Shown: positions 1 through 11,362, counted from the stretch's first letter. The stretch is DNA of 64,000 nt from Nageia nagi (GCA_050084985.1 JBITNC010000001.1:204724001-204788000), one strand, 5' to 3'. Numbers and translations: made by a program. Notes: a model not told the origin generated them from the sequence alone.

Positions 1-340
1 ATAATACGTGGTCCAATCAATCATTGCCACATGGCATTACAAGATGTCCTCCAAGTTTGTGGGAGCAAATCCTCAAACATCACAAACTTGGGAATTAATT
101 ATCAAATAATAACATTATTTAGTAAAATAATTGCATTTTCTTAAAAATTAAATAAAACTAAAAATTGTGACTATGGCACTCGTGGGCCAACACCTCAACG
201 TGTTCCTCAAAGTTTTCATCTAAGAACTTCACCATGAGTTCTAGTCCGTGCAGCATTTCTGACACCTTCGGCCTGTTCCTGATGATACAGCATCCCACCT
301 TGTTCACCATCCTTTGCATATCAACCCCCCATCTGGCCAA
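1..340. other. AT-rich repeat remnant, no gene seen
   Basis: No coding sequence is supportable here. The segment near 58-90 (a GTGGGAGCAAA motif followed by a CATCACAA motif) resembles one near 2872-2897, so both may be copies of the same old repeat. This is a similarity seen by eye only. Confidence 0.3.
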
Positions 341-419
341 CCTTGAGATATATGTCGGCTCAAAAACTCATGAAAAGCCACCTGTGCCCAAACGTTGGGG
401 TTTTAGAGCCCAAACTAAC

Positions 420-1350
420 TTGCTGCATGACAAAAAAAAGACAAAATTATGACTTTTTAAATCATGCGCCAGCCTTGAGGATGAGCATGCTCCCAACGTT
501 GGGTCTCTTGCTTGCTTGCTTGCCTTCTTTGATCACCAAACTCACTCAGTAACCCGATTTCTCCTTATTTTTGGTCTTCCTGTCAGCTGGACTTGACAAT
601 TTTGTTCTTTCATTTCAACTTGGGCAGCCTGTTAGCTTGGCGCATGGTTCCAAAAGTCAAGTTTGTGACTTTTTGAGGCATGCACCAGCCTTGCCTGCCC
701 ATCCACCTTGGTCGCATAGTTCAAAAAGACGATATCATTCGCCAACCTCTAGATGATCTCATTTTCATGATTTGGTACTTAAGTGCTCATGCCTTTGCCA
801 ACTTTTCATCTTTCTTGGATCCTGGAGGCTTCCTGGGCTTGGTGCATGCCTCAAAAAGTCAAGAATTTGTCCTTTGAGATCATGCGCCAGTCCTCCTAGG
901 TGAGCTTGATCGAATCTTGAGGTTTTGGGCTTTATGACTTGTTCATTCTTTTATGTTTGCTCGAACTGGCAACCCTTCCAAGCTTGGTGCATGGTTCGCG
1001 CCAACCTCCTAAATGCCTTAGGTTCACACCCTGACCCTTGAACTCGCTCAATTCTTCCTTCTGGCCAAGTCGCATGGTTCAAAAAGACAAGATTTTGTCT
1101 TTTGAAACCATGTGCCAACCTTGTTGTGCCTTTGCCTTGGACTTTATGTGCTCCATTTCGTTCCAGCCTACTTCATGTGCTTGGCGCATGCCCAGAAAAA
1201 ACAAGATTTTGTCTCTTGGGGGCATGCACTGGGCTTGCAAGTGCCCCAAATTGCATATTTGAATATCTCTTCTAGTTTGGACAGTCTCTAAGCCCAGTCG
1301 CATGATTTCAAAAGACAAGATTTTGTCTTTTTTAACCATGTGCCAACCCT
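420..1350. repeat. Dispersed array of imperfect hairpin motifs
   Basis: A motif of about 45-55 bp recurs at about 424-470, 639-690, 711-745, 841-890, 1069-1120, 1183-1230 and 1297-1345, with a shortened copy at about 980-1007. Each full copy runs GCATGGTTCAAAAGACAA, then a short AT loop, then TTGTCTTTTGAACCATG, so it can fold back on itself. It is usually followed by CGCCAGCCTTG or TGCCAACCTTG. Spacers are about 50-150 bp and are themselves related (C-rich stretches with TTGG). Several copies differ on both arms. Subterminal repeats of a DNA transposon are one possible source; that is inference. Confidence 0.7.
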
Positions 1351-1525
1351 TGGAGATGCCCAATTTGAGTTGATCGAGCTCCGACTCATCCTGGACTCCT
1401 TGGTTCTCCTAAAGTCGACTTTACTCTTTCCAAACTTAATCATTTTTTTGGGAATTTCAAGATTTCTAACTTAGTATAATTGACCCTGGGCGAAGAATGA
1501 GGCTTGGACCAAAGAGGGATGATCC

Positions 1526-2222
1526 ATGAATCTAGGTCTTTGTGACACAACTTGGGTGAGACAAGATGACGACAGAACGAAGTATATAATTGACACATTG
1601 AGGGTCCCCAAAATCGCAGGATTTTGGGGCATGTTGTGTTTTAGTCACAGCACCATGGCCGAAGGTAGTCGATACGATAATGAATTACTTCACCTGAATA
1701 CTCAGATGACGTGGGTGTGGGGATACCATCTGGCGATCCTAAACCATATTTGATGGCGAAAAAGGGTCAATGTCCCTTATTTTCTGTTCAAAGAATTGGA
1801 GAAATCAGCAAAAGACTTTCAAAAGGGGAGAATAAAATTTTCCTTTCATCAAGGGCTCTTTTTGCTTATTGCTAAATTCATGGTCAAAAACAAGGTTGGA
1901 CGGGGGACCCTACTGACCTAATGCTAATCATCAAGAAACTTGAGAATGGAACCCCTAGAGGGAACCGAACATGCAAGAAAAAAGTTGAAGGAGGGAGGTG
2001 CAACTCGCAAAGGAGCAGGGTAGTGGTGAAGGAGGATTCTGACGAAGAAACACTCCGGTATCACCAATAGCCAAGTAGGGATCTATGAAGAAGGTAAGGA
2101 TGACACGAGGGGTGCTACTGAAGGATATTGGAGCACTACGGGGAGCTCTCCTTGCAGGATTGAACAACATCATCACGATGGTCGATAAGCTCCAGCAACA
2201 TGTCTGCAAGGAGCTAGATGTT
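1526..2222 (+). pseudogene. Decayed ORF, probably repeat-encoded, function unknown
   Basis: An open stretch of 75 codons from 1526 to 1753 continues in the same direction after a stop, with coding-like composition (aromatic and basic residues, for example a YFLFKELEKSAKDFKRGR-like segment near 1778-1831). A later coding-like stretch ends with a GALLAGLNNIITMVDKLQQ-like segment just before the stop near 2222. Several in-frame stops separate these pieces. I do not recognise a family. The style resembles transposon-linked ORFs common in gymnosperm repeats, which is inference. Downstream, 2223-2500 is non-coding, GT-rich and then ends in an A-rich tract at about 2487-2500, as in a retroposed transcript. 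Confidence 0.3.
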
Positions 2223-2509
2223 TAGTGTCAAGTTTTGTTTATGTTGTGGCTATGTGTCGGGTGGTGGCTGTAGTTGTGCTATGTCGTGGTGTTTGTTGTC
2301 TTCGTTGTCTGTTTTGGCCCATAAGGGCATAGGGTAATGTTGCCTTGGTTTGTGCATGTCGTAGGATGCCAGGAGGCATTACAAATGTTTTTTGAAACTA
2401 GTGGTTTTGTTGGAAGGTCCTGGAATGTAATTGAATATCACAAGGCAAATGTAAATAGGATTATTGGTTCAAACCACCATTAATATAAACAAAAAAAACA
2501 ATTCCGATG

Positions 2510-2990
2510 TTTCTAAAATATCCAATCAGCTTTTCTTAAAATTCTAGATTTTGAAAGAAAATGCACTCAAACATGTGAATCACTACCAAACGACACCAAC
2601 TTCAAGAATTTAGATCTACAATCCCATAGAATGAAGTGGCTATTCGATTCTTGAAGTTTTCCAAATAAACAAGCAAGAGAGTTTTCAATTTACAAAAGTT
2701 TGCTCTTCTCTTGGGAAATCCAGTTCATCCACCTCCCCCCCTCTCTACAAATGAGCCCTCTAGGGGTATTTATAGTGGGAAAAGTCACTATTAATAAACA
2801 ATAAATTCATACCTACCAGCTATTATTCCAACTACTAGGCATAAAGTCATTTTAAATAGTCATGCACTCTTGTGGGAGCAAAAACTCATCCATCACAAGG
2901 TAATTATAACACCATAATAAAGTCTTAAATCAATTGGAATGTAAAGATCCTAGAAACTAATCAACTTGCATGTAAGATGTAATTATTTCC
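2510..2990 (-). repeat. LTR-like or promoter-like fragment
   Basis: Read on the minus strand, a TATAAATA box lies at 2767-2774, followed by a C/T-poor leader with AGAGGGGGGGAGG (about 2733-2745). This resembles the promoter section of a plant LTR. No partner LTR, primer site or coding region was found next to it, so this could be part of a solo LTR or a promoter remnant. Nothing coding was seen. Confidence 0.25.
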
Positions 2991-3009
2991 TCAATATCTA
3001 AAGTTTGAG

Positions 3010-3480
3010 TGTTTTGGAACCTTCTTAGTACAATTCACAGCTTGGGAAAATTTGGTGAAACCAAACTTTTGAAATCAGCGAACATCCCTCTTTTAGTGTA
3101 TTTCGCAGCCGGGGAAAGTTTAGTGACACCAAACTTTTGAAATTAGCGAACAGCCCTCTTTTAGTGTAATTCACAGCCTAGGAATGTTTGGTGATACCAA
3201 ACTTTTGAAATCAATGAACAAGCTTTCTTGATCCCCTTAGTTGCCAATTTCGAAATATTGGTGTTGCCAAATTTTGAGAATGGACGAACAAGCTCCTAGT
3301 CGCCAATTTTGAGATTTTAGCAAAACCAAACTGTGAGAATGGGAGAACAAGCTCCTAGTTGCTAGTTTTGAACTTTTGGCATCACCAAACTTCCAGAATG
3401 GGCAAAAAAGAATTTTATGGCTCATTTGTTGCCAATTTCAACTTTTTTGAGTTCACCAAACTCCCATATGTTGCGAACTT
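3010..3480. repeat. Tandem repeat, seven copies of 58-71 bp
   Basis: A CCAAACTTTTGAAAT-like core recurs with CCAAA starting at about 3061, 3129, 3197, 3268, 3326, 3385 and 3455. Each core is preceded by a TTTGGTGA-like stretch and the first copies share CCCTCTTTTAGTGTA and CACAGCC blocks. The first three units are close copies (period 68) and the last four have drifted (58-71). Each unit holds a short inverted repeat (TTTGGTG...ACCAAAC). No protein-coding role is apparent. Confidence 0.75.
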
Positions 3481-3904
3481 TGGGAACTTGATCATTTTAA
3501 CTTCAAAATTTATCATTTTACTTTTAAAACTCTTCTAAGATGAGAAATTGTTCTTGAGGCCCCTTAAATATCCTTGATGAAGTTCACTTGATTCCTGGCT
3601 TTTTGAAAGTGATTCTAGCTCCAATCCCTCTGAAGTCTCAATAATGTCTTCATCTCATGCCTCCAAGCTGTTTTTCTCCACTGCTCTAGCCAAAAGAGGA
3701 CCCCCAAAATTGCAAATATTTAGGGAGTGTTATGTAAGCACAACAATATGTAATATATTGAACATTTGGTTCTTCTTCTTTGTGTGTGGTGTTGGTATAT
3801 GTATGTATTAGAACTGTATTTACTGATTTGAAAGCAGGACAAGACTCCACTAGAGTACCAAAAATCTGTTCATTATTTTCTTATTCCGCTATGTTAATCT
3901 CTAA
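3481..3904. other. No recognisable feature
   Basis: Low-complexity, AT-rich sequence with no coding frame or repeat that I could support. Confidence 0.3.
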
Positions 3905-3944
3905 GTGAGGTATACCCAGTTGGTGTTGCTAGTTTGTTATTATT

Positions 3945-4168
3945 TTTGTCAGGTCTGCAGTTCTTGTTTGAAAGCGATTCACCAAATGAAGAAGTGCAAT
4001 ACGAGTCCGCAAAATAACATTCACAAATCAGCATTCCAACCAGGATTAATGATAGATAAAGATGGTGAGGCACAATCAATTTTATGCAGTAATTGCATGA
4101 AAATCACTAGGAGCAATATTTATCACTCTAACAAGTATTGGTTTCTAACCATTTCTCATTCTAGATAG
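3945..4168 (+). other. Exon-like segment with paired CxxC motifs
   Basis: A frame open to the stop at 4166-4168 follows a T-rich tract ending in TTTTTGTCAG at about 3952, which looks like a 3' splice site. The reading begins VCSSC and, about 45 residues later, contains LCSNC, so it has a CxxC...CxxC spacing that could bind zinc. A predicted DKDGEAQ stretch lies between them. I do not recognise the protein. It could be a captured or retained exon of a host gene, or a chance open frame. No matching neighbouring exon was found. Confidence 0.25.
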
Positions 4169-5480
4169 CAAGATTGAATACCACTAAAACATCCTATGTG
4201 AGTAAAACTTTGCCACATGCATTTGCCAAAGGCCATGGCTGCAATTGCTATTAAGATATAAATGTTATTAGATATTTGTGGGCAATCAATGGTGTCTCAG
4301 AACATGATAGTTTTCTACAGCAAGCAAGGTTCCACGAGGACGCGTACCCTCCCTTGGGAAAGGCATCCCCTGCATTTCTTCGTATCGGGGACTTGGAGAT
4401 GCCCATAACTGCCCCCTCTGGTTGTGGCCAGACAACCACTTATAAAAAGAAAAAACTCTCTTAAATTAAAAAAAAAAAAGGTGCAAAATAGATTGGGCAT
4501 GGCACCCACCAATGTTCTCACCCCCTCCAAACCCTAAAAAAACTTATATACATGCATTTCAAATATCTAAAAAATTCCAGACACTTTTACTAGTATTATA
4601 TTAGTCATTTTCAAGGTGTCCCCCAAAATTGGGTCACCATCATGTACCATCCCCGAAAATGCATTTTCCCATACTCATGTACCCCCATTTTCGATACATG
4701 TGTAACCTTAACAACAAGAGGTTGCAGATGTTGAACCTTTTCAGAGGAAATCAAAGAATTTTCAAAATAACATAGCCACTCAGCACAAAAATATATAGAG
4801 ATCAATACTTCACCTACTACTTCCAAGTTTCCAATTGTCATGACAATGATGTCACATCTAAAATAATGCAGAGCTCTAGCTCTGCGTCTATGAGTTGAAC
4901 AAAGAAGCCATTTCCTTGGTTTGTTGGTAATCAATATATCTTCTTCTTGGAAAACTATGGATTTTCTCTCCCTGAATGTCCTTCAAATAAGCCACAGGAA
5001 AAATGATATGTTTTCCTTCAACTCACCTATGCCTTTTGGCCAAGTAAGTTTACCCTTTGGAAGTGCCCTTAACCCTTCTATTCCCAAGTCTCGGTGAAAA
5101 TGTCTTTTCTGTTAGTAGATGTCAAGATGTGGAAGAATGGAAGAATAAGAATCAAGAAAATAGGTCCCAATTGTAGAAGAGATATGGATTCCTCCAAAAA
5201 CCATGATTTGAAGAGTTCAATCCATTTAACTTGGAACTTCATCTTAGTCCAAGTAAGATTCTAAACTTTGTTATTCATTTCACAATGAATTATGTTCTAG
5301 AAAGCATTAAAAAATGTATTGCAAAGTTTCTTTCTGTGACAAAGAAGCCAAAAACTTAAAACATTGAATCAGATGTACCAGATCTCCAAAGAGATCTAGC
5401 TCAGAAAAATTCTACAACTTTCAAAGATTAAATAATTGCTAGAAGAGTCTAGGATTCTTAAGAAGCAAAAAAATATATAT
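4169..5480. other. Unassigned intergenic or intronic sequence
   Basis: No coding region recognised. A locally GC-rich island at about 4318-4440 (TTCCACGAGGACGCGTACC onward) stands out from the AT-rich surroundings and may be a fragment of a short repeat. The rest shows nothing I can support. Confidence 0.3.
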
Positions 5481-7330
5481 TAATGTCCATGAGTAACTAA
5501 AGGTGGTCAATAGGACTAAAGAGCGGATGACCACTAAAGTACCAAGCAAAGTCCAAAGTGGCCCAACATAAAGCCTATGCTAACCAACTAAAGTACAAGC
5601 AAGGAAAAAAGCCCTAAAATTTGTGCACCTAGCTAGAGAAGATACAATGTAGGACGGGGCAATCAAGGAGGGGCCTCTTTGATTACAAAGAAAGAGAGAA
5701 AGGGGAAGAGAAAGAAGAAGAGGATGAGCTAGAAAAGACATGCTCAACTATGTTGCAAGAAGGGAAGCTTGTTGGACTCCAAAGTCTCACCCAAGACAAT
5801 GTTGAAGGACATGATCCAACGAGTCCCTTGAGGTCAAGGGAGTGAGATGGTCATGAATCATAATCTAAGATTCTAATGCAGAACACAAGGGGCGAGGACT
5901 AGTCATTATTAAGCCTCTTACGAGGCCCCTCCTCTAGGAAATCCCAAAAGAAGGATGTAATACAATGGGTCCCTATGTCTAGGGTGTGTCTAATAAGAAA
6001 CACTTACAAAGAAGGAAAGCCTCATAGAGGAAGAGTGCCACACACCATTGATCTAGGTACCAGAAGAAGATAGAGATCGAACGATGAGAATCTCAAAAGA
6101 GGCAGTGGTATTGACCATGGATCTTGTAGTATTTAAGACATCAAAAGATGGCGTGGTCCTCTAACTCAATATTTAGGGAGCACTAACGACAAACCTAAAG
6201 ATTTTGGGCTAATTAGTTATCCGATTCATTTTGCATCCAGTGCGAGCAAACCCAAAATTAGCCAAGAAACATCCTCAAACCAAGCAAAAGGTGCAAGTTG
6301 ATGTATCCTTGGGGGTGGATCAATCCACTATCAATTTGGAGAAAACACTGAGAGTAGTGTAATAAATTGGGGCATGAGGTGTTGTTGAGGTAAGGAGTCT
6401 AGACACAAGCCCTATAAATCGCCTCCTGGATCAATGTTTCTAACTTGACTGGGTCCTATGCAATTTGCCATGAGGAATAGGCAACCAGTCCTATGAGAGG
6501 CTTAGGTGTTGGTGTGCATAATGACCTAAGAGAACCAAGACTAGCTACAACCCTATGAGGCTAGATCCATAGAGGAAGCCAAGGCCTTAGAAGTAGGCCA
6601 ATCAAAACCATCGGTAAACATTATTAGGCCAAGGAGAAGGTGTAGAACAAGAACCAATGCTGAAAGAGCTATCACCTATAGGGTTTGGACTCTATGAGCA
6701 TGATGTGATGGGCGACAATCCTCTCACTCCGAATGGAGCAAGACAATGTGCTAATCAAAATCATCTCCCCTATGGACCAAAGTCCCTCAAGTAAGAAACC
6801 CATAACTTGGCATCATAAAGAACTATTGAAGTGACCATGGTATAGAACAACTGGATTTTGGATGAAATGTCCCAAAAGTGAAGTTGGACGCATTGTCGGT
6901 CAAGGATGGAGACTACCACATACCCATCCGAACTCTAACACAAACCTCATCAAGAATCTGGGCCACAGAAGAGCATTTCCAAGTAAGTCTAGGAGGGTCT
7001 CAATAACTCTAACCCAATAAGTGATTTGAATCTAACTGGACATATCCCTGGAAACATTGAAGGCCAGAACACTAATTTTCCTGAGATTGACCTCCAACTC
7101 TTGCTTGTCAAGGAGTCTAAGGCATTCACTGAGCAATGTAGCCCCTCTACAATGTGTGAGAGAAGAACAATGTCCTTAGCAAAGAGAAGGATGTGGATCC
7201 AACTGCCGTAGAGGAGGTAACTTGTCTCAGCGTCTGCGGTCTCCAACAGGAAAAGTGAGAATAGAAAAAGCTTCGAGAACAACCACTGAACCAGAATGCT
7301 ACAAGAAGGAAAAGATTGAAACAATATAGA
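5480..7330 (-). mobile_element. Remnant of a LINE-type retrotransposon, antisense
   Basis: On the minus strand at about 7230-7040 the translation contains LLFAKDIVLLSHIVEGL followed by NALDSLTSKSW, matching the reverse transcriptase core of plant L1-like LINEs, where the box is normally F/YADD. The second residue of the catalytic pair region is changed (AKD for ADD). Reading on towards lower coordinates, broken frames at about 6860-6800 give a VLYDAKLWVSYLRDFGP-like stretch, fitting the part of LINE ORF2 that follows RT. Beyond that (5480-6700) only scrambled frames remain. If the fimbrin gene continues to the left, this LINE lies inside its seventh intron. Confidence 0.45.
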
Positions 7331-8028
7331 AAATATTTACAGAAAACTGAATAGTATGGGGAAAATATGGAACCAAAAATAAAAGATGATATGGAATCTA
7401 CTGAAACTTCAGAGTCCACATGGCGAAAAAGGAAAATAAAGGAGATGGAAGGTATAATATTCAGTTTGGATGAGTTCTTAACAGTAAGACATTAGTAATT
7501 CCTTATAGAAAAAGAAATAGCATGCAAGCAAGGAAACAAACGTCAATGGAATGATATAAGAGATATGAGAATTCATCAAAATGAAGAGCAGAGTAGAGAA
7601 ATTCCTTACAACGTCCACCAAAGTCTAGGCAATAGCTTTGAAACCCACCAAAAATAAAGGAAAAAGAATCTAACAGAGCATCAATCCAGAAATTTAAAAT
7701 CTTAAACCACATACAAAAGCAAGGTCAGATGTACTTTGTTAATGGGGATATTTGTTTCCCATTTCTGTTACTGGATAGATCTCCACTGCTCCGTGTAAAA
7801 TAGCCATGAGCCAAGATTTTACTATACTCTTACTTGGATGATTTTGTCCATCACTTAATTCAGTACAAAACCATACCGAAAGGCAAAGTGTAAAGAAAAA
7901 AGAACTGAATGATATTCTATACTAAGGCAACTAACACTAGATTTGAGTATATTGAAACCAACTGCAAAAATAGTAAATTATTGCATATTCAAACATTGAG
8001 AGGAAAACAGTCAGATTCAAACATTTAC
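7331..8028 (-). other. Start of fimbrin intron 7
   Basis: Immediately after the donor at 8028 (minus strand GTAAAT) no further fimbrin exon is found in this stretch. The expected next exon, starting with the DGEAY-type segment of the second calponin-homology domain, was searched for by eye on the minus strand down to position 1 and not seen. The intron is therefore longer than the remaining window, or the gene is truncated. Confidence 0.4.
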
Positions 8029-9227
8029 CTTCAGATCAGAAGAAAAGTTTGAAATAACTTTTTTGTAATCTGTTTTACGAAGATGAAAATTCATCCATCG
8101 CAGCAAAACCTTCTCAGGAGCTAGACTCATGAGTTCCTCAACTTCCTGGTAGATTTTTAAAACATGTTAGACTATCCAAAAAAAATCTTCTAGATGAATA
8201 TAATGTTTTAGGATAATTATCATTTAGAAAGGATGATCAAAACAATTTCTTGGGAAGGTGGTTATAACTTATTTTTCGTTACCTTACTATCATCAACTAA
8301 CTCCACAAGTTCAGGTGTTTTCTTTAGGTCAAGGTCTGAAAGAAGTTGTATCTGCATAACAATTACCAACATACAGTGAAGATCTTAATCTGCACTTTTT
8401 TCCAAATTTCTGATAACAATTATCAAGCACAATGATCCTTCTACTGCTAAAGAACACATTGTTGGGTGTTATGACAGCGTACCTTAATAATTTGAGATAT
8501 TAAACCAAGTACAAGATGGGGCTGCAAATCAAAGCAAATGCACATGACTTTAGAACAGGCATACAGTGAACCCATTATCAAACCAAGTACAAATTGAATT
8601 AGCATGTGTTCCTCCACAGCACAATGACCGAACCATGGAGTTCTATAACTAGCATGAACTTTAATGAAAAAAAAAACAAAGTAGTTTTTTCCTAATAACT
8701 GATTTGTGAACAACAAAAATATGATGAAGCATTTATTTGTTGAGCATTGATTGAATAACTAAGACAAATGTCAGTTAGAAAAATCTGAACCCAGTCTAAA
8801 AACAGAGCACCCCTGTAAATTGTGCACCACACAGAACTAGTCAAAAAATATTGGTCGAAAAACAATGAAAAAGGCAGTGCTCAAAAAATCCCATAAAAAG
8901 CTGTATTTATTCCTCAATGGACAGAAAAAGCATGGTGTGGATCTGTACATACCCTTCCTTCAACTAGATCCTGAGTTCCAATGTTAACAACTGTGCACCC
9001 AATTGCCTTTGCAGAGTTTAGGCAAAGAGTATGATTTTCATTCCTCTCCCATGGATTGAGATTCTTCTTAGTATTAATGGTCCGCTCATCAATGGTTCCA
9101 GGAACTGCCAAATTGATCAATTTACTGCATACAATCCAGAGACAGAAAATGCAATGAAGATTTTCATGTTTTTGAATTGATATACTTTAAATTCTGATTA
9201 TATGGACTTTAAGTATATTCCTTAGGA

Positions 9228-9258
<31 letters not shown>

Positions 9259-10236
9259 GGAACCTAACCCAAATCTGCTTTCATTCCTAACAAGGCACAG
9301 ATACCAGCTGTCACATATACATACCATAAGAGGACTCCGTCTTTAGCTATCTCAAACAGATCGTTCGTGGAAGGGTCAATTGGAAGGTATCTTTTCATGA
9401 CTGGATCATCTTCAAAGCAGCTATTAATGTGGCCAATGTATGCTTTCTTCTCAGATTCACTGATTGTATGAAGCAAAGTAGTCGTTGCTGTCTTCAGGAA
9501 TGAGGATGAGTTGCCTGATGCCCCCTTTTTGGTACTTGCATGATTCTGCAAATTCAGATACATCTGCACGCAATTCCATTCAATTCTCAGGGAGAAATCA
9601 CACTCCAATCAATCTTCACAATCAAGCTACGGCCTTCAAAAGGCTGGAAAGCCTATGCAAGTCGACGCATCCTCCTCCTCTTCCTACTGAGATAACATTC
9701 TATGTATGACCCCACACACAAATTTATGCTATGATCGTGAATGTGTCATTTACAAGAGAACAGACACACAAATATGATCATGATTGCCCGTTAATTTTGT
9801 TGTATTTACCCTATTGTAAACATTTGAATTTTAGGCATATCCAAAGTAAGCAAAGAATTCACCAGTAAAAGTACATTACCCGTAGGAAAGCTTCGAAGTC
9901 TATCTCTTGTTCCACGTTGGTATAATGCTGGGCGATGACCTCCTTTACTTCTTCCTCGGTTAACACCTCCTGAAAAGCTTTCAGATTTGCCATGCCCACA
10001 CCCAAATCCGCAACTCTAACATTCCCCGTATCCGTTTTCAAGTGAATGAACTGCAAAACCATAAAACATCGTCAGAATCAGAACAAACAGATCCATTTCA
10101 CCCCGAATTCTCCACGCCTTTAAAAAAAAAAAAAATTAGTACTACTTACACGAGATTTCAGCGCACGAAGCTCGACCTGCGTGAACTGGCTCTGCAGCCA
10201 AGGATCCGACACCAACACTCCCACGAACCCTGCCAT
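8029..10236 (-). CDS. FIM: Fimbrin-like actin-bundling protein, first seven coding exons (partial gene)
   Basis: Plant fimbrins cross-link actin filaments in the cytoplasm through four calponin-homology domains. Minus-strand exons, all with GT donors and AG acceptors: 10236-10150, 10050-9880, 9563-9325, 9124-8953, 8521-8483, 8351-8283, 8145-8029. They join in frame to 298 codons without a stop. The start is the ATG at 10236-10234, giving [20 protein letters not shown], the usual fimbrin N-terminus. Residues about 1-85 form the degenerate EF-hand-like region, about 115-255 the first CH domain ([51 protein letters not shown]), and from about 265 the second CH domain begins ([15 protein letters not shown]). 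The exon ends at NFSSDLK, about 40 percent of a normal plant fimbrin. No exon carries a break, so this part is under constraint or only recently lost it. The rest of the gene would lie to the left of the window. Confidence 0.93.
9231..9258. repeat. (TA)n microsatellite in fimbrin intron 3
   Basis: Fourteen TA units lie between exons 3 and 4 of the fimbrin gene. Confidence 0.95.
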
Positions 10237-10683
10237 ATCTTTGCTCTACTTCTCCAATGAATTCGCAACCCTCTTCTTACGCTCTAAAATCAAAGCGAGC
10301 TGCATAAACAGGTCACGGGAGAATGGAGAAACAGAATTCAGATCAAAATACAAGTTTTTCGATTAGATGCTGCTGTTGGAACTTCGATGTAACCGCAGGG
10401 AGGGAGTGCTCTACATTTACAATGAAAAATGTTGCCTTTTTGTGAATGGGAAGCAGCAGTAAATATCGATGGGCATCGGCAGCGGAGAAACGACAATCAC
10501 TCCACCCAACTTTACAAAAACTTTTAGACTTTCCATCGACGCGGGGCATTTTAAGGCAGGTATGAAGCGTGGGCGTGGGCCGTGGACTAGCCATCCCAAT
10601 GATGACCTCAACACAGCCACAAGTCCAGCCCACGTAAGTATAGGGGGGTACGACGACTCCTTTGCTTCATTCCTCTATTTTCC
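10237..10683 (-). promoter_or_regulatory. Fimbrin 5' UTR and presumed promoter
   Basis: The stretch just upstream of the fimbrin ATG is markedly richer in GC and CpG (about 10480-10640) than anything else nearby, as expected for a transcribed gene's promoter that has escaped methylation decay. No clear TATA box was found. The exact transcription start cannot be placed. A 96-codon minus-strand frame (10633-10343) lies here, but it has no recognisable product and is probably untranslated leader or promoter. Confidence 0.45.
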
Positions 10684-10757
10684 ATTTACAAACTAGCTAT
10701 TGCCACCATGTGCAATTGTTATTTACAAACTAGCTATTGCAACCATGTGCAATTGTT
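10684..10757. repeat. Perfect-length 37-bp tandem duplication
   Basis: Units 10684-10720 and 10721-10757 are the same length and differ at one position (GCCACC versus GCAACC). It sits at the outer edge of the fimbrin promoter region. Confidence 0.93.
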
Positions 10758-11362
10758 ACGGTGTAAATTACTATATGGTTTAAAAATTATTCGAGTAAAA
10801 ATATATTTTTGTATGTCAATTATATTTTAAATATAATGTTTTATTTATTTATTTATCTATGTAAAATAATCATATATATTTTTTAGTTATCTTATTCTTT
10901 GGATTATTAAATTATGAAGTTGGAATTGATATTTTGTATATTAAATTATTTGATACTTTCAAATCATAAGATGTGAATAGAATTTTTTTTTTTTTTCATC
11001 TTTTAATTCTATGTATGTAATAAAAAAGTTTTTTATAACACCATTTTTACATAGGGTTGTAATTGTTCTTTCGTAACATAATTCTGTTAAATCTATATTG
11101 TTAACTTGTAGATGTATTTCTACAAAATTCATCAAAAAGCATGTAATTTTTTAAATAATTTTATAACATAATTATTAATTTACAAATATAAATTACAATT
11201 CAAAGCATAAAAAATAATGAAAGTAATAAGCAATTTTATATCTAACTGTTGATTTAGATTTTTTTTTGCTATGTTTAGTTACTTATGTACATTGAAAATA
11301 TGGTTGTTTCTTTTTGAAAATATAACTATTTTTACTGGGATTTTTATGGATCATTTTCTCAA
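10758..11362. other. AT-rich spacer
   Basis: Very AT-rich, with homopolymer T runs. No gene or repeat boundary recognised. Confidence 0.35.

Noticed and set aside
1955-2209. 84-codon minus-strand frame
   Set aside because: The plus strand has the more convincing coding trace (GALLAGLNNIITMVDKLQQ-like), so the minus frame is its shadow.
10343-10633. 96-codon minus-strand frame upstream of fimbrin
   Set aside because: It lies in the presumed promoter and leader, matches nothing I know, and is not in frame with the well-supported fimbrin start. At most an upstream ORF.
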